Source: Branchiostoma floridae
Lineage: Eukaryota > Chordata > Leptocardii > Amphioxiformes > Branchiostomatidae
Assembly: GCF_000003815.2 (NCBI RefSeq)
Contig: NC_049993.1
Coordinates: forward strand, 644,523 to 708,522
DNA length: 64,000 nucleotides
Direction of reading: 5' to 3'
Position numbers and translations under genes: made by a program. Below, in pieces: positions 32,397 to 43,669 of this stretch. The stretch's first letter is position 1; the number at the start of each line of letters is the position of its first letter. The notes under the pieces are model-generated. The model worked only from the letters and a program-made list of their open reading frames with translations. It did no database searches and was not told the origin of the DNA.

Positions 32397-33238
32397 TTAA
32401 AGGAAAGCATCAGAAAATCTTCAATTCATTATTTTCCAGTAGTTTACTCATTAAAAAGTTGATTTACGTCAATTTTTACATTAATCCGCCCAATATGACC
32501 CTGTAGACACGTTTGAACTTCGCGCTCTCCTCCCCTCTCCCGCCGCGCTGGCCGATGACGTAATGGCCTCGTTCTGATTGCCTGCGCGCTGACGTCACAA
32601 ATCAGAATTGAAACTTCTGGCCATGCCAGCCATTTTGCTCGGTGAACCTCGGTCCCTTCGGCGGGAAATCACACCGCCATTCTGGAAGCCAGTCCGTTGT
32701 TGTTGACAATTAACTTCGTGGACCTGTAAGTCGCGTTGTGAGCTGTCTACGAAGCCATAGTCCCCGGGAGACTGAACATGAATTAGCTTGTCTGCAGCGG
32801 GTGAACCGCGCGGCGACGGGACGAAATCAAAACAATGGTTTTTGGAGAGGTTCACGCACCGTGCCATTCTGGACTATTACAAGAGCGAGTTCGGGTCAGT
32901 TCTTACCTTCTCCTTTCCGAACAGCACAGTGATAATTACACGTAAGCTTCCACGAATTTTGGTTGAATTCACAGTTGTAGACCTCGTTTGTTCTACTGAC
33001 AACATACCCTTGATCGCTACATATCGAACAACCCCCTTTTCGCGCCGAAACAGATAGCACCACAACTTGTACAGATCGTGCGAGTTACGCCTCGCCTCTC
33101 ACTTTATTTTCTGTTTCTCGGGTAAATTATCTGGACTGGTCGGTTTTTCAATCATGTAGCTTTGGCGGAGATTGCTGGGGGTTCATTCAAAACAAATCAC
33201 GGACTCTGAAACGAAGCCGACATTTCGCGCCATTCACA

Positions 33239-33334
33239 ATGCCGGCCTGTGTTGTATGTAAAAACAACAATGCTGTATGTATGTTTCGGCGCGGAAGGGG
33301 GATCGTTCGATATGTAGCGATCAAGGGTATGTTG
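33239..33334 (+). pseudogene. Possible THAP-finger stub inside the foldback element
   Basis: The frame MPACVVCKNNNAVCMF starts like the C-x2-4-C beginning of THAP DNA-binding domains, and then loses resemblance. No transposase body follows. It could be chance. Confidence 0.2.
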
Positions 33335-33497
33335 TCAGAGAATGATTTTTTTTAATGTCCCTGCCAGTTGGACAATTGTGAATTCAACCAAAATTCGTGG
33401 AAGCTTACGTGTAATTATCGCTGTGCTGTCCGGAAAGGAGAAGGTAAGAACTGACCCGAACTCGCTCTTGTAATAGTCCAGAATGGCACGGTGCGTG

Positions 33498-33767
33498 TGT
33501 TATGTATTGTATTGTATCGTATATTATGTAATTGTATTTGAATTTGTTTATTGTAACTGTCGCGTTCTGGCGGCCCTTCTTCGGAGTAAACAACAACAAC
33601 TCGACGTGCTCGAAAGGGCGGTGGCCCCGTTCGGAGAAGGGTGTTCTAGAACCGCCAGAACGCGACCAGTAATGTGATTCAAAATAAAGTCAGTCTTGTC
33701 TTGATCGTCGTACAAGTGTGACGTGTGTCTGTGTGTCTCCGTCTTTGGTCCTTCCGTCCCTCTTACA
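33498..33767 (+). repeat. 5' LTR of copy 2
   Basis: Starts TGTTATG, ends TCTTACA. Carries AATAAA near 33683. Confidence 0.9.
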
Positions 33768-33768
33768 T

Positions 33769-33786
33769 TGGTGTCAGAAGTGGGAT
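33769..33786 (+). promoter_or_regulatory. Primer-binding site, tRNA-Leu (CAA-type 3' end)
   Basis: TGGTGTCAGAAGTGGGAT is the reverse complement of ATCCCACTTCTGACACCA, the CCA-ended terminus of tRNA-Leu(CAA). It is followed by the same small UUCG-loop hairpin as copy 1 (33788-33801). Confidence 0.8.
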
Positions 33787-33908
33787 GCCGCTTTCGAGCG
33801 GCCGGACCCGTGATGAAACACCATCCTAAGGCCCTCTGCCCGCTACCGTGTCGCCCGACTCGCCCGGAGACCATCGGCCAACAACCTGATCACCCGACAA
33901 CGTCTACC

Positions 33909-34094
33909 ATGTGTCAAGCCGTCTCCGCTCGCTGCCGCTGTCGACAGAGCCCGACTCCACTCCACCCTGACGCCGTCCGTCGCCGACCGCGTGTACCTCG
34001 ACCTGTGTCGACCACAGCTACCCTCGTCACCAACTGTGAATTTTTGAGAATGAGCACCGGCGAAAACTTCTGCTGTGACCAGACCGAACTGTAA
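33909..34094 (+). other. Small candidate ORF inside the LTR element, copy 2 (61 aa)
   Basis: Counterpart of 3897-4109: identical MCQAVSARCRCRQSP start, and FCCDQTEL end with the same stop, despite two compensating indels between them. Confidence 0.25.
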
Positions 34095-35080
34095 AAGGGC
34101 CTCTACTTGCTCCAGGAAGGCCACTGAACTGTCATGCCGCAAGACCTACGAACTTGAAATGTACTGCTGCACGATGTCCTGTCCAATGTGTTAAGTATTT
34201 TGTCTGGAGATTATTGTGATATTGAGTATTGTGGTGCTTACCTAGGGAGAACTAGAGCCTGCGGGACGACACTCCTAGGAAGAAGACTATTTTGCCATTT
34301 GTCAGAACCTGCGAGGTTGCTGATTGTCAAGGAAATATTGTCACGATGATTGAATTTTGTATATTGAAACTATTTGAACTGATGCTTACCAAGTGTACTA
34401 GTAGAATCAATGATATTATTGATGCCTGCGGGGCGACTACTGCTAGTAAGACTATCCTGAGCACACTGAGGGTGTGCCCACATGTACTATTGTTTGTGTT
34501 TTAAGATAGCGTTCTCTATGCCTTGACCGTAAGCCTGCGGGATAACGTTGATGCCTTGTTGAACCTATGCTGTGCTGTATTCTGAATTTTGACTGTGTGA
34601 TGCTTGCCTAAGGAGCGCTGACGTCTGCAGGACGCCTCTCCTAGGAAGATCAATGGTTGTATGATGCTCGCCTTAGGAGATAGAATGATTGCCTACGGGC
34701 CGACCCTATTCCTAAGTGCTTTTACTAGATGTGGAAACTGCGTGTACTTGCCTAGCTAGATGTGGAAACTGCGTGTACTTGCCTAGCTAGATGTGGAAAC
34801 TGTGTGTACTTGCCTAGCTAGATGTGGAAACTGTGTGTACTTGCCTAGCTAGATGTGGAAAGCATATATTTGTAGCTACATAGAACGACTGCCTGCGGGC
34901 CGACCCTATGGAATGTTTTGATATGCCTTGAAGTACTTCGAAGTGGTGAGTCCACAGAAATATTTGTAGTATTGAAAGCGACACCTATAACTAGCTTAGA
35001 CTTGATTTTAAAAGATATATGATTAGATTTGGTGAGATAACTAGCAGGTGAGGACACCTGCTAACTTGAGGGGGGAGGAA

Positions 35081-35350
35081 TGTTATGTATTGTATTGTAT
35101 CGTATATTATGTAATTGTATTTGAATTTGTTTATTGTAACTGTCGCGTTCTGGCGGCCCTTCTTCGGAGTAAACAACAACAACTCGACGTGCTCGAACGG
35201 GCGGTGGCCCCGTTCGGAGAAGGGTGTTCTAGAACCGCCAGAACGCGACCAGTAATGTGATTCAAAATAAAGTCAGTCTTGTCTTGATCGTCGTACAAGT
35301 GTGACGTGTGTCTGTGTGTCTCCGTCTTTGGTCCTTCCGTCCCTCTTACA
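35081..35350 (+). repeat. 3' LTR of copy 2
   Basis: 269 of 270 bases equal to its 5' partner. Confidence 0.9.
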
Positions 35351-36151
35351 CGTGAACCTCCCCCACCACCATTGTTTTGATTTCGTTCCGTCGCCGCGCG
35401 GTTCACACGCAGGCAAGCTTATTCATGTTCAGTCTCCCGGGGACTATGGCTTCGTAGACAGCTCACAATGCGACTTACAGGTCCACGAAAGTAATTTTCA
35501 ATGACAACAAACTGAACTCCAGAATGGCGGGGTGATTATTTACCGCTGAGAGGACCGAGGTTCACCGAGCAAAATGGCTGGCTAGAAGTTTCGGATCCGT
35601 GACGTCATACAATCTCAGACGATCAGAACGAGGCCATTACGTCATCGGCCAGCGCGGCGGGGAGAGGAGGAGAGCGCGAAGTTCAAACGTGTCTACAGGG
35701 TCATATTAGGCGGATCAATGTAAAAATTGACGTACATCAACTTTTTCATGAGTAAACTACTGGAAAATAAAGAATTGAAAATTTTCTGATGCTGTCCTTT
35801 AAGATTGCATTGTTGCTCCACTGGGTTCCCATCACTGTTGCTATGCTAGGGGGGACTCATTTGTGCTAGTGTGGGGTCGGTTTATATTTCCATGATTTGC
35901 GCTCAGATGGGAAATGATGTAACGTTATGGGAAAATAAAAAATAAAAAAGACTGATTGATCGCCGGAAACTGTTTTACCTGTAAGTGGCTTTATTCTGAG
36001 TCGGTCAATTCCTCGACTGACGGTCATGTTTATACTTTGAGGCGGAGATGAGTGAAACTAAACTGTGTACCCGCAGGTAAGTTTTAATACGTGGCATACC
36101 CAGAGGTGGCACTTGTGATTTTTCGATGATGCATGGATACACCGGAGCTTG

Positions 36152-36333
36152 AGACGGGAGGGAAGTGTTGTCCCCCCGCAAGCTGATGACCTGTCATATT
36201 GAAGGTGCGTGTTGGCTACAGGCCGCGCATCTGTATGTGTACTGCATGAGTTTTTACGGCGCTTGAGACGGGAGGGAAGTGTTGTTCCCCCGCAAGCTGA
36301 TGAACTGTCATATTGAAGGTGCGTGTTGGCTAC
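36152..36333 (+). repeat. Tandem duplication, unit about 105 bp
   Basis: GAGACGGGAGGGAAGTGTTG, the CCCCGCAAGCTGATGA step and ATTGAAGGTGCGTGTTGGCT occur twice in the same order and orientation (36152-36222 and 36263-36333), a few bases different. Confidence 0.7.
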
Positions 36334-39300
36334 AAATGGAATGACTGTTTGTCTCAATTTATCAGGTGGAAGTTTGTAGCTTCCCCGCAGACGCGAATGG
36401 AAGAGTTGTTTGTCTCTCAAGCTCGTTTATCGGTTAGAAGTTGTAGTTTCCCTGATCCTCACCGACACAAAGTCCGTCTTCAAATTCTGTATCGGGCAGA
36501 CGTTGTGGCTTGCCTGCCGACACCAACGGGAAAAATCTGACTTTCTTGATTGGGTCTCAGTTGTGGCTTCCCCGCCAATATGAACGGAACTTTTTTTTTT
36601 TTAAGTTGATCAGGTCCTTTTGATCATGACCCGGTACTGTGCGAACGTGGTAACGAGAACTAACAACACACTATTATTAAAGTCAGTTCATGTCTTCCTA
36701 CCCCTAACCTCTCCCTCCCTCTCGCTGATCCGTTCCGACTTCTGAGTTCGGTCAGAGTGAGGTGGGTTTCCATGAATGCATGGTTATGTAACATTACACG
36801 TTTTTTGATTTGCGGATGTAGAGCATATTTATCCCATGTGTTGACAAATACACAGACCATCTGAATTCTTAAGACACGCTAAGTAAACAAACTGGGAATT
36901 GTGCAACATGATTGATTTGCCTGTCAAACACATCTGGTTATGACTAAGAGGTCCAGAACAGAACAAAGGGACACATAATAAGAAACAGAACAGCCAGACA
37001 TTAAGGAGACTACGAATATCGTAATAAAGAAATATGTGTGACGTCAATGAATGTGACACCTAGGCCGGGCAGAGTTCCCGCAGGTGGAGAGATATGTGAG
37101 TTCAATGTATGTGGTACCTGGGCCGGGCAGAGTCCCCACAGGTGGAAAAAAACAAAAAAACAAACAGCTGAACGGTTGTGTAAAGGATGAGCAGAGACTG
37201 AACACAGCACACTGAAAGTGACAATCTGTGGCTTATCCAGAATGTTTGGCCGTGCAAGTGTTACCATGAACTTGGAGTGAAATATAGGCGGGCAGAGATT
37301 TCCGGGCGTGGACCGTGAATAATACATGACAAGTGCTTTTGATGGGCAGAGGTGATGGACCGGAAACATTTTGGCTAGTTTCTTATTTCTGAGAGCGAGG
37401 GTCTGACTAGATGGGTGATCAAAAAGTTGATCTACAGCAAACGCCGTTCGTAAACAGGACAAAAGTATTCAATCACACTTTGTATGACATACAAAGTAAG
37501 TGATACATACTGGTGGATGTACCAGCGGCTGCATGAGCGGAGTGAGTGCCTACGTGTGATGTTTTTGAAAAAAATGCGATAGTCTCTTAACGTACATGCA
37601 GAGACCGAGGTTACGTAACAGGTCGTCCACTATCATATAGCCGGCTGTTGTGGATGCACTGCGTGCCAACGAACCTGGTGCATTACGGGGAAGGGCTGTA
37701 CCCGATAATAATACAAACTCCAGACACAGCAGAACAGTCCCCGGATCGTCTGGGAACACATCCAATGTTATGTACGGTCCTTACTAGAGTTGTCATCGTT
37801 GTTTGTATGTTCTCCCACAGGGGCGGTAATGATGATAATGTCACGTAACCCCCAGCAAACAGACAGCAGTTGGATGGCAATGACAAGTTTCAAACAGACA
37901 TACAGTAGAACACTTCATGATTGATTGACTACTAGTATTCGACGGGGGAGAACATGGGGAGCTTACATTATACCAACATGCGGGGTTTACACTAGTATCT
38001 TGGTGTGTGACAGTGCGAAATGTACGTTATGTGTGACAGCAATGAGCAAGGGTTTTCATCCCCATACCAATATACCGACCAAGCGCACAAGACAGAGAAT
38101 TAAAGTTTACACATTTCTGGGTGCATATCACCATTAACAGGCATTACAGGATGAGAGCACCTAACCTATAAGTTAACAACTGGATGGCAGCTACGACCAG
38201 CTGCATGATACCCCTGTGCGGGATTTTAAAACTGTCTGCGATTTTAAGAGTAGACCGATACTCGCTGTTCACAGAAACTGGTTCTTAACATCAGCGAGTA
38301 TTTGTGATCTTTTGAGACCGCAGGGCTTTGAGGTGTCGGGCGAGTAGTGACTGACTTATTGACAATCGGTTACAAATTAGATGACGTACGACCCTTGAGT
38401 TTCGCCCGCGCGGCTCACCATTTGTTTTCAAATATAATTGTTTTGTCAAGTGTTTTGACCCAGCGAGTAATTTTCGACATTGTAACTCCAACAGTATGTG
38501 GGCTGAGCCTTGCTCAAATATGACAGGGACTGTCTTCGGGCGATGAATGCGCGCGAGCCTTTGTCAACCTAGACTTCGGCCGACCTTCCAGCGATCGCGA
38601 AGCATACCCGAAGATCGTTGACAATGTGACGGGTACAACGCCAGGAGCACCGAACTGACATGTACAGTTCCAGGGACTGAGTGCACGCGCACTGACTCTG
38701 GTGTGCACGTTCGTGATGTGTGTCAAACGACCATGCAGGAATTGCCAATCCCGCTGTAAGTAATAGATTACCCCAAAGTTTCCCCATTATTTTCATAAAT
38801 TCCATTCCACGCGGAGTGTGGTGGAACAAGCAAGACAAACCTGGATCGAACGGTCGTATGGCATTTGAACCTCAGCGAAGGTATAAGCTGGTGCGACGGG
38901 AAAGAAGCAGAATTTCTCGTTACAAATGGTATTGTGTCACCTGAGAAAGGGGATCATTAGTGGTCTGAAATGACCCAGGTGGCAGCAACGAATTGCAGAC
39001 AAGTAGTTATCAAGATCATGGAATTCCCAGCATGGCCACGAGACACGTAGAAAAGTCGGTGCTCAGAACACTTCCATAAGAGATAAGAGCAGAGATTGCG
39101 GGGGCATGCATGGCGAAAGACTAGAGGGCAGCCTCAGGCCCAGTGATGAAGGTTTCTACTTACATCATATTGACAACTGGTCAAAATTGTGTTGATCTAC
39201 TTTGGGTATGGCGTAGCTTTAAACAAAACAAAAAACCTATTGATTGCTGTCACCGAGCTGTCATGCAAGGAAGACCACTGCGGAGACGGACATTGTCTCT

Positions 39301-40542
39301 CGACCACAGTCAAATTCGCCACAACAGCCCCGCTCTGCCTGTGTTGTCCACTGTCGTGACAAGACACACACGGAGGTACCTGGTAGGGTGATTTACGGCA
39401 TCACACGCTGGGTAATGAGTTTGCCGGGGTTGACACTAGTAAGCAGGTCAGGTGTAGCGGTATTTTGACCGGGAACTTGGGGACAACATAGTGGCTGAGT
39501 TGGCCAAATTAAGCCCTGCGATGCTGACATGGTCATTGTTATTATTAAAGTGACAAAATCGGCATGGATACACGCCTTACGAAAACACTGCAAGGTAACT
39601 ACTAGTAAAGCAGCCAAAGGCGAACATTGAGCCAATGTGGTACAGTTCAGAGATGTTGAAAGAGACAGAAGGAAGTATGGACATGCCAGTCCATAACATT
39701 CCATGACATAACAATCCTTACTCAACAACCTGTTACATGTTTTTTGCCAGCGGACAGAACAGCGGACAGGGTACATCTAGGTATCATGGGTTCACCACTG
39801 TGAGCTTATGCTTCCGGTAGTATTTATCTGCAATCACCAGTCACACAAGCGACTGAATCTTCTTTGAGTCCGCAGTTGTGGACAGGGGGACCCCTGCATT
39901 TTCCCATAAGAGTATAACCATTTCCAAAGGGGAAATGAAATCCCTAGTACTTTCTGAAGTGGCTTACAGCACGGCACGTGCCTAACAGAATTTCCAGGGT
40001 GTCATATGAGTACCGCCAGGAAACGGAAGGTGATCCGCCACTAGGGGGCCAGCCTGATCCACAGGGACCTGGGAGGAGCCAGCCCGACCGGGTCCACGTC
40101 TGATGCTGCTTTCGGCCGGGCAGGATTTGACACACATGACGGACCGACGTCATCGCTGCCTGAGATGCTGAGGAAACAACGCAGGTCATCAGAGATGCTC
40201 ATCAGAACGGTATCAAGAACCTGGAAGCTGGTATTCCAATCGCGACACAATACACACTAGGTAAGAATACCCGTCCGGTAGAACTTGGGACACCACTCGG
40301 CACATGTAGACAGAAGAGACAGAAGAAACAACCCGAGGGATAACGTGTAGGTATACGTCCATGTACACGTCTGACGTGTTGGGTACCTGGGCTGGATCAG
40401 CGAGAGGTGAGGGAGAGTAAAAGTGAACGGGGTAGGAAGACAGATAGAAGGGAGAGGAGTACATATTGTAAGTATTGGAGGAAAGGGGAATAAAGAATGA
40501 GGTTTGGAAAGCGATAGATAGGGTTGTAGGGTGGAGGCCCGT

Positions 40543-40672
40543 ATTACCAGCCATATCTCAGACTGAACAGAAAGCTATAGTGACGCGGGATTGACTACTG
40601 TCCCGAGTCCACTATAGCATTGTGGGATGGGTTGAGAGATAACACCCCCCACATGTCATTCTGGGGCACGGG
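40543..40672 (+). repeat. Two adjoining dispersed repeats of unknown class
   Basis: 40543-40605 (CCGTATTACCAGCCATATCT...GACGCGGGATTGACTAC) recurs at 41303-41366. 40600-40672 (TGTCCCGAGTCCACTATAGC...TTCTGGGGCACG) recurs at 31727-31799 with a single substitution. No termini or frames identify the element. Confidence 0.6.
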
Positions 40673-40739
40673 GCAGGGATAGGAAAGTGTGAGCCATAGT
40701 GCGATATAATGGGTTAGGGCTACAATTGGAGGAAGTTTG

Positions 40740-40768
40740 CAAAAAAAAAAAAAAAAAAAAAAAAAAAA
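40740..40768 (+). repeat. Poly(A) run
   Basis: About 28 adenines followed by a GAAGAGGAAGAAGAAGAAAG purine tract. It could be the tail of a retrocopy, but no body is recognised. Confidence 0.6.
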
Positions 40769-42002
40769 GGAGAAGAGGAAGAAGAAGAAAGCCCGGCGTT
40801 AGGGACTCCAGTCAACAGTAGACTTAGTAGGGCTGATAATTTCTGGACAGGCAACAATAACTAATGGATATGGATACGTACTGTGGATAGGTATAGAAAC
40901 AGTCTCAATAGATTGGTCCGTTGCAGTGTCTGTGAATAGCATGCTATAGGCAATACAACTGGACGTGGTATACGTTGTGTTTATTGGCCGATAATCTGAC
41001 CTTCGCATCGCGGGTACTTGGTATGAAGCTGTCCGTGTAGAAACCTGAAAAGCAAGATGTGTGTTGTATATATAATATGTGGTAGTGTGGTGATCAGCTG
41101 CACTCTAGGAGTGAATCATGAATCGCCGACAGCGCTTAGCATTTGAATGGGAGCGGGCAAGATGCAATTGGTTAACGGTAGCTAGCCACGCTTTAAGCTT
41201 AGGTGAAAAGGAAAACACAAAACAAAACCGAGAATGCGGATCCTTAAGTCGGCAGATGACATCCGCGCGTACCACTTTGCTCCTGTTCAGGCCTCGGCCT
41301 AGGGCCCGTATTACCAGCCATATCTCAACCTGAACAGAAAGCTATAGTGACGCGGGATTGACTACCATCACTGGTACTAGGCCGTACGTATGTCCGAGCA
41401 TAACTTTCACAGCGCTATTGCGTTGCACATGAGGTGCGTATTGTGCGTACGAGTACGTATGGCAAATGTCAATACGGACTTGTTACACTCACCCGGCGTG
41501 GGAACCCGCCTCCAGGTCCTGCTATGGATGGTTTCCAGGTGTCTCCTCACACAGGTGTTTTGCTTGATGCGATAATCGTCCAAAAATGACAAATCATGTT
41601 TTGTGGGAAACGTTACAATGTATTTTTATAACCTGTGAAGCCATGTGTCTTTTGTGATATGAACACCGTCATGTAATTCGGGGCAAAATCATGGCGAATT
41701 CTGTAGTAGGACAGGAATATGGAACATCTTTGAGATTACTTGATTCAATCAAAATGTCCCAATTTGATTGGCCTTAATTCCCAGATCCACAATACCACAA
41801 TGGTGTTTACACGAGAACTTACGTTACAGTCAACACTGGCAAAAATTGATGGGGTGATGATTGGATCAACAAGTAATTCATTAATATGTCTGACAGTCAT
41901 TGATGTTCCCTCATCAGTAATTAATGATTTTCCAGACGATGACGTCACGATGCCCTAGGCACATCTTGGTTACCATAGTAACCGGTGACCTGTCGTCCGT
42001 TC

Positions 42003-42198
42003 TACTGTAAATGCATCTAATTTCGTGTTAGCGGGAAAATGGAGTTTTCGCAGTGGTTTTAAGTTCGCGTTAGCGCCATAGACTGTAGTCTAAAACTACA
42101 ATGCAGAAATGTTCGCGGTGGTTTTAAGTTCGCGGTGAAGTGGCCACCGCGAAAACCGCGAATATAAAACCACTGCGAACATTTCTGCATTTACAGTA
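42003..42198. mobile_element. Palindromic MITE (TACTGTAAATGCA ends)
   Basis: TACTGTAAATGCA at the left is inverted at the right as TGCATTTACAGTA. The inside repeats GTGGTTTTAAGTTCGCG and GCAGAAATGTTCGCGG. The same motifs appear inside the element at 6920-7225, so the two share ancestry. Confidence 0.7.
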
Positions 42199-43115
42199 TT
42201 CCCCATGAGATGTCTCATATGTCACGGGGATTACTCGGACAAACATGTTTTGTGATGACTTGTCAGGAGGTGTTTGGTCGGGACAACACAGACTGACACG
42301 CGTACTTTCAACAGGTGTTATTTGCCACTTTGAATACATGTTCGGATTATATAGCCCCTTCATAACTGAGTAATAATCATGTAATTAGAATGGTAAGACA
42401 GGTGAATAGACGGTATAATATATCATGAGAACTATTCTTATTGTCTCAATTTAAGGAGACATGAATCCCTCTCCCCGATTGATCCAAAATGACTCATTTC
42501 ATAGGGTTATCGTCTAAAATATTCATAGAAAACCAATTTATTTGCTGAACCAGGGCACATGTCGACGCTTAGAAACCCTGTATTCTGATCCTCACAATTG
42601 GCAAAAATACGTATGTTGATATTTCATTTGTCAGATAGCCTACAAAGTGCACATTAATGAACACATTTGCAAACAACATCGCAAACAGGTTATATACAAT
42701 GGCGACATTTTATATCACGGCGGAACTACAGGATTTGCCCTGCCGCGGTGTGTCATTGATGTGTTTTGACGAATTTTAAAACGTGATCAGCAGAATGAGT
42801 AGCAAATTTAATCGTGATATTCCATTTGGTCAAGTCTTTTGTTTCCACTTTCGTTCTGGGCGTTTGCTGTCAATGTGCTTTGCAATACTTTATATCTATA
42901 AGCTGATATTACCCCAAATTAAATTCATCTATATAACAATAATGATAAACACCGATAATGCTGTCAATCTTGTGAGAAACCGTTTTGTGTTGTACGAGAC
43001 ATCCGCGTTTTGCATGGGCAAATCAAGGTTGATTTGAAGCACATCACGCACAATCACATATTTCTTTTTAACTTGAAACTTTACCTGTGTTGATAGAAGT
43101 AATTATTGAACTAGT

Positions 43116-43510
43116 TTAACTGTAATACCCAACACAAAAATTGGCCTCACTCAAATTTTCGACTGAACAGCACCAGTCTTTGTCAAGGAATGAACAATCC
43201 ACTGCTGTCGTGACGTCAAGTAATGCATATAGAACACGAGACTCAGTAAGCAGTGGATCGTACGTTGCAGGAAGTCTATGGCGCCCACCGTCTCTTCTAG
43301 ATGGCTTCTTTGATCCCTCTATGAAAAAGTCCAATGACTCTATGTTCAAGATTTTAACTTTGTCCAGTGAAACCGAATGACCCGGTGATTTTGTGTGAAT
43401 AAGTTTATTGGTTGATAAACTCGGGCGTCTGTGAACCTGGTATTGAGTGATCTTTTCAATAGTCTCCCCAATGTAGGTTTGTTTACAAGGGCCTCTGATG
43501 TTCTGACCTT
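43116..43510 (-). pseudogene. Penelope-like element GIY-YIG endonuclease remnant
   Basis: On the minus strand, 43500-43430 reads GPCKQTYIGETIEKI, the start of a GIY-YIG nuclease with its Cys and YIGET box. The frame at 43349-43116 continues with RRDGGRHRLPATYDPLL, the conserved ending of Penelope/Neptune-type proteins. Frame changes between the pieces show decay. No reverse transcriptase remains next to it. Confidence 0.65.
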
Positions 43511-43669
43511 TGCACTTTATATGGTAAACTTATGTTCCCTAGGCGTTTTGTCCGTAGGTGCTACAAGGATGTTGCGCACGGTTCTCGTCCTTCAGACACT
43601 CTTATCATGTAAGGGAGCAAAACGATTCCTCTGTTTTACCCTCTTGTGAATCAAAAACAGAATTTTTCG

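Larger units (their letters stand above)
33498..35350 (+). mobile_element. Complete non-autonomous LTR retrotransposon, copy 2 (recent)
   Basis: LTRs 33498-33767 and 35081-35350 are 270 bp each and differ at only one base (AAAGGG against AACGGG), so insertion is recent. A CGTG duplication flanks it (33494-33497 and 35351-35354). The primer-binding site TGGTGTCAGAAGTGGGAT (33769-33786) fits the 3' end of tRNA-Leu(CAA), unlike copy 1. A purine tract GAGGGGGGAGGAA precedes the 3' LTR. The interior is collinear with copy 1. It has about four copies of a 31-bp unit TAGATGTGGAAACTGCGTGT plus ACTTGCCTAGC (about 34730-34860) where copy 1 has one or two. No polymerase or gag is present. Confidence 0.92.
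32397..35802. mobile_element. Large TTAA-flanked foldback DNA element, interrupted by LTR copy 2
   Basis: TTAA at 32397-32400 and 35799-35802 bound ends AGGAAAGCATCAG and CTGATGCTGTCCT. The arms run inverted for about 470 bp at 32401-32868 and 35351-35798. A second, inner inverted pair is at about 32868-33055 and 33290-33497. Together they make a nearly complete palindrome of about 1.55 kb with a spacer near 33060-33280. LTR copy 2 (33498-35350) inserted exactly where the outer and inner right arms meet. A short frame at 33239 (MPACVVCKNN...) starts like a THAP zinc finger. TTAA targets plus a THAP-like stub suggest Kolobok type. That class is inference. Confidence 0.7.
35803..42002. other. 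Six kilobases with no recognised gene, repeats only
   Basis: Frames here stay below about 150 codons and lack family features, and I find no convincing exon. What can be seen: a tandem duplication (36152-36333), two copies of GCCGGGCAGAGT(T/C)CCC(G/A)CAGGTGG near 37074 and 37124, the dispersed repeats at 40543-40672 and 41303-41366, and a poly(A) run followed by purines at about 40740-40795. Confidence 0.45.

Noticed and set aside
32397-33070. Coding exons suggested by frames at 32595-33057
   Set aside because: The sequence is one arm of a palindrome; the same frames appear inverted on the other arm without conservation of coding sense.
36058-36420. 120-codon minus-strand frame with duplicated ANTHLQYD
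   Set aside because: It comes from a tandem duplication and has no splice sites or family similarity.
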